Shown here piece by piece: positions 45,226 through 54,478 of a DNA stretch of 64,000 nucleotides. The DNA lies in contig NZ_JAMXMX010000002.1 of assembly GCF_024055725.1 (NCBI RefSeq), positions 62,001 to 126,000 of the forward strand. The letters are read 5' to 3'. How positions within the stretch are numbered: position 1 is the stretch's first letter; every line of letters starts with the position of its first letter. The translations under genes and the position numbers were made by a program. The DNA comes from Actinoallomurus spadix (GTDB lineage: Bacteria; Actinomycetota; Actinomycetes; Streptosporangiales; Streptosporangiaceae). Below the pieces are notes generated by a model. The model saw nothing but the letters and a program-made list of their open reading frames with translations. It did not search any database and was not told where the DNA came from.

Positions 45226-46302
45226 TCAGCGGGATCGTAGGTCGGCGCACCAGCTCTCGGTCGTGGTCAGGTACTCGCGGCCCACCGCCTCCTGGGCGGC
45301 ACGCTGACCCGCCATCAGGAGTTCGCGGGCCGGGGCGCGGTGGGCCGGGTCCAGCCAGGCGGTGACCTCGTCGGCGGCTGTGGCGGTGAGCTTGCGCCGG
45401 CCGCTCTGCGGGCGGGCCCGCTCCAGCAGCGCGCCGTACAGGCCGGTGGCGGGCCGGACGGCGGGCAGGCCCTCGGCGGCGGCGATCGCGGCGGCGTTCG
45501 CCGGGATGCGCAGGCCCTTCTCGTCCAGGTCGGCGAAGTACGCGACCTCGGCGACGGGAAAGGGGAGCCGGGCGACGGACAGCACGGACGCCTCGAACGC
45601 CGCGCCGGCGCCCCAGCCGACCGCGCCGACCCGATGGCCGGGGCGGTCGCGGAGCACGTGGACCAGCGAGTCGAACGTGTCGGCGTTCTCCACCACGAGC
45701 AGCAGGTCACCGGGGCCCACGGTCTCGCTCGTGAAGCGGACGACCGCGCGGTAGGTGACGAGCAGGTCAAGGGTCAGCCGGCCCGGCCCGAACAGACCGG
45801 TCGGCAGCAACCGGTCCAGGACCTTCTCGTCGCCGAAGATCTCCAGCGAGCGTTCGCGCAGTGGGGCCGGGGTGGCGTCGCGCCGGGCCGTCTTGAGCCA
45901 CCGGTCGACCGCTTCGAGGCGGTTCCGCTGGACGGGCGTGATCCGGGTCTCGGGGACCCAGTTGAGCGTGTGGTGCCACACCACCTGGTGGTGCGCGGGC
46001 GCGGGTGCGGGCCGCGCGGGCAGGGTGACGAAGCGGGGCAGCGGCGGCTGCTCCGTACGGTCATAGGAGTCCCCGTGCGGCCGGGTGAGCAGCCTGGCAC
46101 CGTCCAGCTCCTCCAGGACCTCGGCGAGGACGGACCGGCGGCGGGCGTCCGTGGCGAGGGCCGGGTCGGCCTCGTCGAGGATCGCCCACAGGTCGCGCAG
46201 GTGGACCCGACGACCCTTACGGCCGCGCAGCAGCGCGGCCATGCGCTCCGAGCGGGGGCTTAGCTCACCTGTACCGTTCGCCGCGCCGGTCGTCGTCATC
46301 AT
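45226..46302 (-). CDS. jetD: Wadjet nuclease subunit JetD
   Basis: A 358-residue protein with an N-terminal winged-helix part and a C-terminal Toprim-like nuclease domain. The Toprim acids are visible as VENADTFDSL (about residues 199-208) and YFADLDEKGLRI (about 252-263). JetD cuts the plasmid DNA that the JetABC complex extrudes. ATG 46302 overlaps the jetC stop (ATGA). The gene is last in the jetA-jetB-jetC-jetD order, as in known Wadjet loci. Confidence 0.9.
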   Translation of the reverse strand: MMTTTGAANGTGELSPRSERMAALLRGRKGRRVHLRDLWAILDEADPALATDARRRSVLAEVLEELDGARLLTRPHGDSYDRTEQPPLPRFVTLPARPAPAPAHHQVVWHHTLNWVPETRITPVQRNRLEAVDRWLKTARRDATPAPLRERSLEIFGDEKVLDRLLPTGLFGPGRLTLDLLVTYRAVVRFTSETVGPGDLLLVVENADTFDSLVHVLRDRPGHRVGAVGWGAGAAFEASVLSVARLPFPVAEVAYFADLDEKGLRIPANAAAIAAAEGLPAVRPATGLYGALLERARPQSGRRKLTATAADEVTAWLDPAHRAPARELLMAGQRAAQEAVGREYLTTTESWCADLRSR

Positions 46303-49300
46303 GCCTCCACGTCGTCGGCGGTGGCGGGCACCCCGGCGCCACCCTCGTCAACGTCGGCCTCACCGGTTCGGCCGGGAGCGGGTGGGCGGGTGAAGGCGCG
46401 GGTGGCGGTGACCTCGCCGGTCTCGTCCGGGTCGGGGAGGTCGTCCAGGGACCTGCGGATCGTCTCGTCGACCGACAGGTACTTCAGGCCGGCGCGCAGG
46501 TCGGCGTCGTTGCGGAGCCGGACGATGAGCGGGAACACGCTGAGCGCGCCCGTGTCGAACAACCCGGTCGTGTAGACGAGCTGCACGCCGAGGGCCTCGG
46601 CGACGGCGATCTGCAGCTCCAGGAGGTACCCGGCGGACGCGCGGCCGATCGGGTTGTCGAGGAACAGGACGCCGGCGTGCTGCCGGCGGGTGTGGCCGCG
46701 GTCGTTGGCGCGCAGGGCCGCCATCGTGCAGTACAGGATGATCGCGGCGGTGAGGAGCTGGCCGCCGGAGAAGACGTCGCCGATCTCGGCGACGCGGACG
46801 CGTTCGGTGCGCAGCACGGCGTCCGGTTTGAGCATGTCGACGCGGACGCCCTTCGGCATGGCCGCGCGGACGCCGCGCAGCAGCAGCGTGCGGCCGTCGC
46901 GGCGGCCGGCGCCCTTCGCGCGGGCGGGGTCGGCGGAGGTGGCGTCGTCGATGACGGCGCCGAGGGCCTCGTCGAGCAGGTGCGGCTCGGCGGTGTCGAA
47001 CCGGATCCGGAGGAACTCCTGGCCGGACCACTCGCCGAGGCCGTCGGGCAGCGTGGACAGCCGCCGGGAGGTCCGCAGGATGGCGAGCGCCTGGTCGACC
47101 ATGCCGCGCAGCCGGTCGACGATGGCGGAACGGTGGCGGTCGATCTGGGCGAGCTCGTCGGTGAGGCTGCGCAGCCGGGGGCGCAGCGCCGGCTCCCACT
47201 CCTCGGCGTACTGCGGGAGGCTCTCCCGGTCGACGCCGACGATCTGGCGGCGGACCGGGCTGTCGACCTGCGCGAACCGGTCGTCGGCGGCGTAGTGGGC
47301 CAGCGCGTCCGCGGCCTTGCGCACGGCGCGTGCGGCGTCGTCGGCCGCCTGCGCGGTGTCGCGAACCCGCCCCATGAGCTCGTCGAGCCGTGCCTCGGCC
47401 TCGTCCATCGTGCCGCGGAACGGCGCGACGTCGGCGCCGGTCTCCTGCGGGACGAGCTCGCCGAGCCGGTAGGCGTACGCGGCGAGCCGCTCCACCGTCC
47501 GGCCCGCGGACTCGACCTGCCCGGCGAGGCGCTCCTGGCCGGAGCGCAGCTCCTCGTGGGTGCGGCGGGCGGTGTCCCATTCGGCCTCGGCGCGGGCGAC
47601 GAGCCTCTCGGCCTTGCCGATCGTGGTGGGGCGCTCGTACGGGGCTTCGAGCGTGACCTCCTGCGGCGGGAGCCGGCGGTGCTCCTCCTGCAGGCGGGCG
47701 CGCAGGTCCACCTGCGCGTCGTGTTCCTCCTCGCGGGCCGTGATGGCGCGTTCGGCGCGGCCGGTGGCGGCGGCGCGGGCGGAGGCGTCGGCGCCGTCCG
47801 GGCCGGCGAGGAGGCGCTCGGCGAGGTCGCGGATCCGCCGGTCGACGGTCTCGACCTCGGCGAGGGTCTCGCGTTCGCGGGCCTCGGTGTAGGTGAGGTC
47901 CTCGCGGAGGTCGTGGCCGATCCCGGCGCGTTCGTACGCCCGCGCGGCGGACTCGTACGCGTCGCGCAGCACCTGCACGGGCTGCGCGGCCTGCTCGGGT
48001 GCGGGGGCGGACGGGTCGAGGGTGCCGGCGCCGGGGATGCGGCTCAGCTCGTCGCGGGCGTGGTTGAGGGTCCGCCGCTGGTCGTCGGCCTCGCGGCGGG
48101 CCTCGTCGGCGGCGGAGCGCAGACGTCCGGCGGTGCGCCGGTGCTCCTCGGCGGCCTGGTCGTGGGCGTCCGCCGCCGCGCGGGCGCGCCGGCCGGTCTC
48201 GCGCCACTCCGGCAGGCGGGCGGTGGTCTCGGCGAGCCGCGCGAGCCGCCCGGCGGCGTCGCCGGCCCGCGCCTCGTCCTCGCGCCAGGCGGGGAGGCCG
48301 CGCTGGATCTCGTCCTCGGCCTGTTCGATCGCGGCGATGCGCGTCTCCAGGTCCGCCAGTCGCGTCTCGGCGGCGGCGAGGGCCTCGTCGGCCCCGGCCT
48401 TGTCCGTACGCAGCCGCTCCAGGGTGCCGGGCGGGTGGTCGCGCTGCCACTGGCGCAGCCGGTCGTGCAGGTCGCGGTCGGCGCGCAGGCGGTCGGTGAG
48501 CGCGGCGAGGCGGTCCGTGCGTTCGCGCCGGCGCTCCATGATGGCCGCGCGCTCCTCCTCGGCGCGTTCCTCGTCGTACATGGCGGGGTTCGGGGGGACG
48601 AGGAACCCGACGCCGGCGGCCGGGGGCGCGTCGGGGTCGCCGAGGTCCGCGGTGGTGCCGACGGCGACGATCCCGCAGGGCAGGATCCGCGCGGCGGTGA
48701 GGACCTCCTCGGCGCGTTCGAGGTGAGCGGGGTTGTTGAGGACGATGCCGTCGATCAGGTGCGGGTGGGCGGCGAGCACCCCCTCGCGGTCCTGCGGCGG
48801 GAGCGTGGAGAGGTACCGCCAGCCGGACCAGGCGGTGATCTTCTCCTGTTCGAGGACGGTGAGGGCCCGGGTCACGTGGGCGGCGGGCGGTAGCAGGCCG
48901 CCGGTGCCGAGCGCGTCGAGGACGCGGTCGTCGGCCGCCGCCTCCATGCGCAGGTCGGCCTGTTCCCGCTCGGCCTGCGTGATCGCGTCGTCGAGCAGCT
49001 GCAGCAGGACGGGCGCGTCGGTCTCGGGGTCGATCGTGTCGGCGCCCAGCAGTTCGGCGGCCCGCCGGTCGCCGGACAGGGCCCGCGCGGCCGTCTCGGC
49101 GCGGTCGAGGGCGTCGGCGGCGGTCTGCGCCGCGCTCTGCCGTTTCCGGCGGTCCTGCTCGGCGGCGCGGACCTCCCCGCCCAGGCGTTTGCGGTCGGCG
49201 GCCATCTCGGACAGGTCCCGCAGGGCGGCGGCGACCCGCTCGGCGGTCTCGGCCGCGCGCTCGCGGGCCTCCTCTGCGGCGGCGCGCACGTCGGCGTCCG

Positions 49301-50837
49301 CGCCGGGCAGCAGCCCCTCCTCGGCGGAGGTACGAACCGCGGCGAGCGCGGTCGTGATCCGCTCCTCGGCCTCGGCGGCCCGGCCGCGTTCGCGGGTCGC
49401 CTGGGTGATGGCGTCCTCCAGTGCGGCGTCCTCGTGGCGGGCCTGCCCGGCGTGTTCGGCGGCGGCCCGGTCGAGGCGGCCGGCCTCCTCCTCCGCGGCG
49501 GCGGCGAGCGCGGACAGGCCGCGCGCGAGCCGCCGGGCGGCCTCGTCCCGCTCGGCCAGCAGTGGAGCGGCCTTCGATTCGCCCTCGGCGACCAGGCGGC
49601 GTACGCGCTCGGCGTCGTCGTACGCGCGGCGGTAGGCGAGGATCGTCTCGGCGGCCCGCCACGCGGTGAGGGTCTCGCGGGCCTCGTCGCGCCGGGTCCG
49701 CAACCGCTCCAGCTCGGCGGTCGCCGCGGTCAGGCGCAGGCCCGCGAGCTCGCGGCGCAGCTCGCCGTGGACGCGGCCCAGCCGCCCGGCCAGGCGGCCG
49801 GCGTGCTGCTCGCGCTCCACGGCCGTGCGCTCGCGCTCACTCAGCTCGGTGAGCCGGGCGGTCTCCTGCCGGTGGCGTACGGTGATCGCCGCGCCGAACG
49901 TCTCCGCCGCGCCGCGCGCCCGCTCCCGCGCGGTCTCGGCGTCCCGCAGCGCGCGGGCGGCCTCGGTCAGCGGTTCGAGGCGGTCCAGCGCGCCCTGCAC
50001 GAAGTCGCGCTCGGCCATCAGGCCGTCCCGGCGGGCGAGGCCGGCGGCGTACTGCTCGACGACGTCACCGAGGCTGCGCAGGTCGTCCTCGTCGAACACG
50101 GCCGTCAGCAGCCAGTCGACGAACGCCTCGTCGTTCTTGAACGCGAACGCGTCGGCGGCCTCGCCCTCCCCGGCGTTCATCTTGCGCTGGTAGTCGAACA
50201 GCTCCGGGTCCAGCCCGAGGTTCGTCAGCCGCATCCGCCACTCACCGTGGTTGGTCTCCCAGACCACCTGCAGGTGCGGCTCGGCCTTGCCCGCCTCGCC
50301 CAGCCGGTCGCGGAACCCGCTCATCGACACGACCCGGCCGTCCTGCGTGAACGGCAGGGCGTCGAGACCGAACGACGCGGTCGGGCTGAAGGAGTACCAG
50401 GCCTCGTTCAGGCGGTTCGGGTCGGTCGACACGACGTGGTCGCGCCACGCCGACACCTTTCCGACGACCACCCGGCGCCCGGTCCGCACGTGCTGCCACT
50501 CCAGGGCGACGTGCGCGACGTCCTGGGCCAGCACGAACTTGTCCAGCACGCGCGTGCCGCGCGCCCCGACGACCTGCCGCCGCCCCGGCAGCATCACCGA
50601 GAAGATCAGCTTGATGAGGACGGACTTGCCGCCGCCGTTCTCCAGGAACAGCACCGTCGCCGGGCTCGGCCGGCGCGGGAGAGCACGGCCCGGCTCCTCC
50701 GCCATCAGGTCGAACAGCGCCTCCCGCTCCGGCCGGGCGACGGGCGCGCCGACGTCCCGCAGGTCGAGCGTGACGTTCTGGTACCGGGCGCCTTTCGGGC
50801 CGACCGAGAACAGCCGGACCCGTGCGAGCTCGTACAC
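46299..50837 (-). CDS. jetC: Wadjet SMC-like ATPase JetC
   Basis: A 1512-residue SMC/MukB-like protein. The N-terminal head has Walker A ENGGGKSVLIK (about residues 64-74). Residues about 260-1250 are long coiled coils interrupted by a hinge region (about 620-720). The C-terminal head has the ABC signature FSGGQLL (about 1354) and Walker B VLFLDNPIG (about 1388), in which Asn replaces the usual Glu after Asp. GTG 50837, with GGAG six bases upstream, is the start; the open frame runs on for another 275 codons as a shadow of jetB. It loops DNA in the Wadjet complex. Confidence 0.92.
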   Translation of the reverse strand: MYELARVRLFSVGPKGARYQNVTLDLRDVGAPVARPEREALFDLMAEEPGRALPRRPSPATVLFLENGGGKSVLIKLIFSVMLPGRRQVVGARGTRVLDKFVLAQDVAHVALEWQHVRTGRRVVVGKVSAWRDHVVSTDPNRLNEAWYSFSPTASFGLDALPFTQDGRVVSMSGFRDRLGEAGKAEPHLQVVWETNHGEWRMRLTNLGLDPELFDYQRKMNAGEGEAADAFAFKNDEAFVDWLLTAVFDEDDLRSLGDVVEQYAAGLARRDGLMAERDFVQGALDRLEPLTEAARALRDAETARERARGAAETFGAAITVRHRQETARLTELSERERTAVEREQHAGRLAGRLGRVHGELRRELAGLRLTAATAELERLRTRRDEARETLTAWRAAETILAYRRAYDDAERVRRLVAEGESKAAPLLAERDEAARRLARGLSALAAAAEEEAGRLDRAAAEHAGQARHEDAALEDAITQATRERGRAAEAEERITTALAAVRTSAEEGLLPGADADVRAAAEEARERAAETAERVAAALRDLSEMAADRKRLGGEVRAAEQDRRKRQSAAQTAADALDRAETAARALSGDRRAAELLGADTIDPETDAPVLLQLLDDAITQAEREQADLRMEAAADDRVLDALGTGGLLPPAAHVTRALTVLEQEKITAWSGWRYLSTLPPQDREGVLAAHPHLIDGIVLNNPAHLERAEEVLTAARILPCGIVAVGTTADLGDPDAPPAAGVGFLVPPNPAMYDEERAEEERAAIMERRRERTDRLAALTDRLRADRDLHDRLRQWQRDHPPGTLERLRTDKAGADEALAAAETRLADLETRIAAIEQAEDEIQRGLPAWREDEARAGDAAGRLARLAETTARLPEWRETGRRARAAADAHDQAAEEHRRTAGRLRSAADEARREADDQRRTLNHARDELSRIPGAGTLDPSAPAPEQAAQPVQVLRDAYESAARAYERAGIGHDLREDLTYTEARERETLAEVETVDRRIRDLAERLLAGPDGADASARAAATGRAERAITAREEEHDAQVDLRARLQEEHRRLPPQEVTLEAPYERPTTIGKAERLVARAEAEWDTARRTHEELRSGQERLAGQVESAGRTVERLAAYAYRLGELVPQETGADVAPFRGTMDEAEARLDELMGRVRDTAQAADDAARAVRKAADALAHYAADDRFAQVDSPVRRQIVGVDRESLPQYAEEWEPALRPRLRSLTDELAQIDRHRSAIVDRLRGMVDQALAILRTSRRLSTLPDGLGEWSGQEFLRIRFDTAEPHLLDEALGAVIDDATSADPARAKGAGRRDGRTLLLRGVRAAMPKGVRVDMLKPDAVLRTERVRVAEIGDVFSGGQLLTAAIILYCTMAALRANDRGHTRRQHAGVLFLDNPIGRASAGYLLELQIAVAEALGVQLVYTTGLFDTGALSVFPLIVRLRNDADLRAGLKYLSVDETIRRSLDDLPDPDETGEVTATRAFTRPPAPGRTGEADVDEGGAGVPATADDVEA

Positions 50838-50848
50838 CAGGACTCCGT

Positions 50849-51643
50849 TCAGAGAGTGTCGGAGGAGACGGCGCGCAGCGTGCCGTGTCCGTCGGTGACC
50901 GTGACGACGCCCAGGTCGAGCAGTTCCGCGAACGCGCGGTCGGCGGCGAGCTCGCGCACCTGGACCTGGTAGCGGGGCGTGGTGCGGTACGTGCCGCCGC
51001 CCTCGCCGCCCACCTGCGACAGGAACCCCTGCTCGGTGAGGAACTTCAGCGCCTTCGTGACCATCGACCGGGTGGCGTCCGGGGCGAGCCGGCCGTCCTT
51101 GGTCGCCGCCGCGGACGGGCGGCGCGCGTACACCCGCCAGGTCTTCTCCAGGTCGGGGGCCTCCTCCAGCGGGTCCAGGCTCTCCTCCGCCGCGGCGGCC
51201 TTCTCGTCCAGGACCCGGCACGCCTCGCGGACGACCGCGTCGACCTGCTCGACGCTGACCCGGCCGATGTAGGAGTCGTTCGCCAGGTCGGCCGGGCGTG
51301 GGTAGGCGACCGCGGCCACCGCCAGGTGCACCAGCCCGTGCAGCATCTTCTCCCGGCGGTCCCGGGCGGCGGCGCGGCGGGAGTAGTCCTCCATCTTGAT
51401 CTCGAACAGCGACCCGTCGGTCGCGGCGAGCACGAGACCGGTCTGCTGGGAGCAGGCCAGGACGGCGAGGCCGAGGCCGTTCGCGACGGCGTTGGTCAGC
51501 TCGGCGAAGGTCTCGTCCTCCCGGTAGCGGCGGACGTAGTCGCCGTACGCGAGGTCGCGGGCCGGCAGCAGCCGGGGCCGCATGCCGAGGGTGATGAACT
51601 TCGCGGCCTCGGCGGCATCCGTGATGGGGACGTTCACGCTCAC
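50849..51643 (-). CDS. jetB: Wadjet subunit JetB (MukE-like)
   Basis: A 264-residue winged-helix protein in the position of JetB, the MukE-like subunit of the SMC complex. Visible features are LLPARDLAYGDYVRRYREDE, a helical HGLVHLAVAAVAYPRP and a wHTH with MVTKALKFLTEQGFL followed by TYRTTPRYQVQVREL. GTG 51643 overlaps the jetA stop (GTGA). It ends 11 bases before the jetC start. Confidence 0.88.
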   Translation of the reverse strand: MSVNVPITDAAEAAKFITLGMRPRLLPARDLAYGDYVRRYREDETFAELTNAVANGLGLAVLACSQQTGLVLAATDGSLFEIKMEDYSRRAAARDRREKMLHGLVHLAVAAVAYPRPADLANDSYIGRVSVEQVDAVVREACRVLDEKAAAAEESLDPLEEAPDLEKTWRVYARRPSAAATKDGRLAPDATRSMVTKALKFLTEQGFLSQVGGEGGGTYRTTPRYQVQVRELAADRAFAELLDLGVVTVTDGHGTLRAVSSDTL

Positions 51644-53127
51644 GCGACCGCTCCTCGCTCAAACTCGTCCGACACGCGGGCGAGGCCGACCAGCAGGTCC
51701 GCGCCGCCGAACTCCGGGTCCGCCAGCCGCGTGCCGTCGTCGATCGCCATCAGGACCCGGTCGTCGCCCTGCCGGACCGCGACCCCGATCTCGGGGGACA
51801 CCGCGTGCAGCACCCGCAGGAGGACCAGGTGCGGCAGCGCCGGGTCCTCGGCGCGCGCCTCGGCGAGCAGCGCGGACAGCCGGCGCGGGGCGCCGGTGAG
51901 GTCGAGCAGGTCGTCGGCGCGCGTCCACTGCTCGTCGCCGAAGACGTCCGGGTCCGGCGGGGGCATCAGGTCCGGCTCGGGCAGTGCCCCGGCCAGGTCG
52001 TCGCGCTCGGTGCCGGGGGCGATCAGCATGCGCACCACGTCGCGGAGCCGGACCACCGTCGGCGTCGCGAGGCCGGCGGCCCCGTGGAAGAACGCGCCGG
52101 CCGGCCCGGCGGCGTCGGCCACGCTCAACTGCAGCGTGGGGCCGAGCAGCTGCCCGAACAGGTCGACCGTCGCGCGCTGCGGCGGCCCGGAGAACTGCTG
52201 GCGGTCCTGCTCCGCGCGGAAGATCGCGTTCGCCTCGATCAGCCGGGCCTGCAGCTGGGTGTGCCGCTTCACGCAGTCGGCGACGATGTCCACCAGGATC
52301 GCCGCCCGCCGCTTGCGCTCCGGATCGGTCGCCTCGTCGCGGGCGTTGCGGATGTTCGCCAGGATCGCGGTCTCGGCGCGGTACCGCGCGGTGACGTGGG
52401 TGAGGGCCGCGTCGATCAGCTCGGGGATCTCCTCCTCCCAGTCGACCGAGCGCACGTCACGGCGGGTCGCCTCCAGCTTGCGGCGCAGCCGCTCGGCGTA
52501 CTGGACGGTGGCGTACCTCGCCTGCTGCGCGGCGGCCTGGGCGTCCGAGAGCTTCCCGCGCTCGATCAGGTTGCCGAGCTTGATCTCCGCGGCGATCTGC
52601 GCGGACTCCACGTCGGTGTCGAGCGCGCCGATGAGCACGTTGATCGCCTCGTCCGAGGCCCGGAGGTACACCTCGCCGTCGGCGTCCGCGAGCTCGGTGA
52701 GCAGCTTGAAGTCGAACGCGAGCCGCTGGTACGCCCCGTCCGCGGCGAACGTCCCGTAGAAGACGCGGAAGCCCCGGTCGACGCTGCCGACGTTGATGAG
52801 GTTCTCCAGCACCCAGCGGGCGACCTTCTCGTGCTCCTGCGGCGACCGGTCCGGCGCCTGGGCGGCGATGAACGGCAGCACCCGCCTGATCACGGCGTCG
52901 TGGTTCGCGCCCCGGTCGAAGTCCATGGTGATGGTCACCTGGTCGATGATCTGGAACGCGATCTCCGCCATCGCGTACACCGACGCGTCCGCGAAGTCCA
53001 GCCGCGTCTTGCGGGTGTCCAGATCGTGGAGAGGCCCGGTGCACGCGAGCGCCTTGAGCCGCCGGACGAGACCGTCGTCGAGCAGGGCCGCGGCGGCGAC
53101 ACGCCCGGAGTCCGATTCGTCACTCAC
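51640..53127 (-). CDS. jetA: Wadjet subunit JetA (MukF-like kleisin)
   Basis: A 495-residue kleisin-like protein, first in the Wadjet operon. It is mainly helical, with DFADASVYAMAEIAFQIIDQ near the N-terminus, a coiled central region (QQARYATVQYAERLRRKLEA) and a C-terminal wHTH-like part (PALPHLVLLRVLHAVSPE). GTG 53127 has no ribosome binding site; TAGAGT, a -10 type hexamer, lies 8 bases upstream, so the transcript may be leaderless. Confidence 0.88.
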   Translation of the reverse strand: MSDESDSGRVAAAALLDDGLVRRLKALACTGPLHDLDTRKTRLDFADASVYAMAEIAFQIIDQVTITMDFDRGANHDAVIRRVLPFIAAQAPDRSPQEHEKVARWVLENLINVGSVDRGFRVFYGTFAADGAYQRLAFDFKLLTELADADGEVYLRASDEAINVLIGALDTDVESAQIAAEIKLGNLIERGKLSDAQAAAQQARYATVQYAERLRRKLEATRRDVRSVDWEEEIPELIDAALTHVTARYRAETAILANIRNARDEATDPERKRRAAILVDIVADCVKRHTQLQARLIEANAIFRAEQDRQQFSGPPQRATVDLFGQLLGPTLQLSVADAAGPAGAFFHGAAGLATPTVVRLRDVVRMLIAPGTERDDLAGALPEPDLMPPPDPDVFGDEQWTRADDLLDLTGAPRRLSALLAEARAEDPALPHLVLLRVLHAVSPEIGVAVRQGDDRVLMAIDDGTRLADPEFGGADLLVGLARVSDEFERGAVA

Positions 53128-53156
53128 GAAGAGTGACTCTAGTCGCGACGAGTGAC
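53119..53156 (-). promoter_or_regulatory. Inverted and direct heptamer repeats over the jetA start
   Basis: GTCACTC (53119-53125) and GAGTGAC (53131-53137) form a perfect inverted repeat with a 5-base gap that covers the jetA start codon, and GAGTGAC recurs at 53150-53156. GTCGCGAC (53142-53149) is a palindrome between them. On the minus strand, TAGAGT (53141-53136) matches an actinomycete -10 (TANNNT). Repressor binding here would block the promoter and the start codon together; no repressor is identified. Confidence 0.5.
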
Positions 53157-53238
53157 ACGGGTGACCGCCTTGCCCCGCGCCGTCATCGCACGAGACCGGC
53201 CCCGCCCCTGGCGGTCCCCTGGTGCGGCCGGTTCGATC

Positions 53239-54390
53239 TCACCCGGGGAGGTCGACGCGGGCGCGGGAGGGGCCGCCGCCGGGGGTGAGGGCGACGAGGC
53301 CGGGGTGGCGCTGGGCGGCGAGGGCGCTGCGGACGATGGCCTCCTTGTAGAGGGCGGCGAGCCGGCCGGTGAGGACGAACTCCACGGGGCTGTCGTCCGC
53401 CCGTACGTACTGGACGAGGGCGTCGCGGCGGCCCAGGCTGACGCACTGGTTGACGTACCGGAACCGGAACGGGCCGGGCGCGCGCCGGCCCAGGCCCTGC
53501 CGGATCGCGCGGGCCACGTGGCGGGCGGCGGGCAGGCCGGTCGCGCACGCCATGCGCAGCTCCTGCCCGCCCTGCCGGCGCATCACCGCCGCGTCGCCGA
53601 TCGCGTACACCTCCGGATGCGACACCGAGCGCAGCGCCGCGTCCACGAGCATCCGGCCGCGCTCGTCCACCGCGAACCCCGCCTGCCGGGCCAGGTCCGG
53701 CACCCGGAACCCGGCGGTCCACACGACCGTGCCGGCGGGCACGTGCTCGCCGCCGGTGAGGAGCACGCCGTCCGCGCGGACCTCGGCGACCCGCGCGTCC
53801 TCCAGGACCTCCACGCCGAGCCGGTCGAAGACGCGCCGCAGGTGGCGGCGGCCGCGGTCGGACAGCGCCGCGCCGAGGCGGCCGTCGGTCAGCAGCCGTA
53901 CGGCCAGGTCCGGCCGGGTCTCCGCGAGCTCGGTCGCCGACTCGATGCCCGTCAGCCCGCCGCCGACCACCGTGACGGCGTCATTGTCGGCGAGCCGCTC
54001 CCGCAGCCGTACGGCGTCGTCCGCGGTGGCCAGCGGGAAGGCGTGCTCGGCCGCGCCGGGCACGCTCTCGACGTCGGACCGGCTGCCGAGCGCGTACACG
54101 AGGGTGTCGTAGCCGAGCCGCCGCCCGTCGGCCAGCTCGGCCTCGCGCCGCTCGGCGTCGATCGCGGTGACCCGGCCCACGACGAACTCCACGGGCGCTC
54201 CGCCGAGCAGCTCCGCGATGGGCCGGGTCCGTACGTCCTGCCCCGTCGCGACCTGGTGCAGGCGTACGCGCTCCACGAACCGGTCGGAGGCGTTGACCAG
54301 CGTCACCCGCGCGTCGCGGTGCCGGGCGGTCAGCCGAGCCGCGACCAGCCCCGAGTAACCCGCGCCGAGGACCAGAATGCGTGCCGCCAT
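53239..54390 (-). CDS. NDH-2-like NAD(P)/FAD-dependent oxidoreductase
   Basis: A 383-residue two-dinucleotide-fold flavoprotein. The FAD site is ILVLGAGYSGLVAARLTAR, the NAD site is AVTVVGGGLTGIESATELAE (about residues 157-176), and the second FAD contact is VYAIGDAAVMRRQGG (about 280). It is the usual type of partner gene of ECF41 sigma factors and follows the sigma gene on the same strand after 88 bases, behind a candidate ECF41 promoter. Confidence 0.9.
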   Translation of the reverse strand: MAARILVLGAGYSGLVAARLTARHRDARVTLVNASDRFVERVRLHQVATGQDVRTRPIAELLGGAPVEFVVGRVTAIDAERREAELADGRRLGYDTLVYALGSRSDVESVPGAAEHAFPLATADDAVRLRERLADNDAVTVVGGGLTGIESATELAETRPDLAVRLLTDGRLGAALSDRGRRHLRRVFDRLGVEVLEDARVAEVRADGVLLTGGEHVPAGTVVWTAGFRVPDLARQAGFAVDERGRMLVDAALRSVSHPEVYAIGDAAVMRRQGGQELRMACATGLPAARHVARAIRQGLGRRAPGPFRFRYVNQCVSLGRRDALVQYVRADDSPVEFVLTGRLAALYKEAIVRSALAAQRHPGLVALTPGGGPSRARVDLPG

Positions 54391-54431
54391 CTCACTCGTC
54401 CCTTTTGCCGACGATGTGCCGTCGGAGGGGT

Positions 54432-54460
54432 GACTCGGCGGCCCCGCCGGTTCGTGACAA
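54432..54460 (-). promoter_or_regulatory. Candidate ECF41-type promoter
   Basis: On the minus strand, TTGTCAC (54460-54454) followed 16 bases later by CGAGTC (54437-54432) resembles the ECF41 promoter (TGTCACA about 16 bases before CGTC). It lies between the ECF41 sigma gene and its oxidoreductase partner, the usual target position. The downstream element matches only partly. Confidence 0.5.
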
Positions 54461-54478
54461 CCACCGGGGTGATCGTGG

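Noticed and set aside
46360-49662. Minus-strand open frame of 1100 codons within jetC
   Set aside because: It is an Arg/Pro/Gly-rich shadow in another frame of the highly biased jetC gene, without a start context or domains; jetC itself has clear SMC motifs.
50838-51662. Upstream extension of the jetC reading frame over jetB
   Set aside because: The extra 275 codons are low-complexity and overlap jetB entirely; GTG 50837 with GGAG is a proper start.
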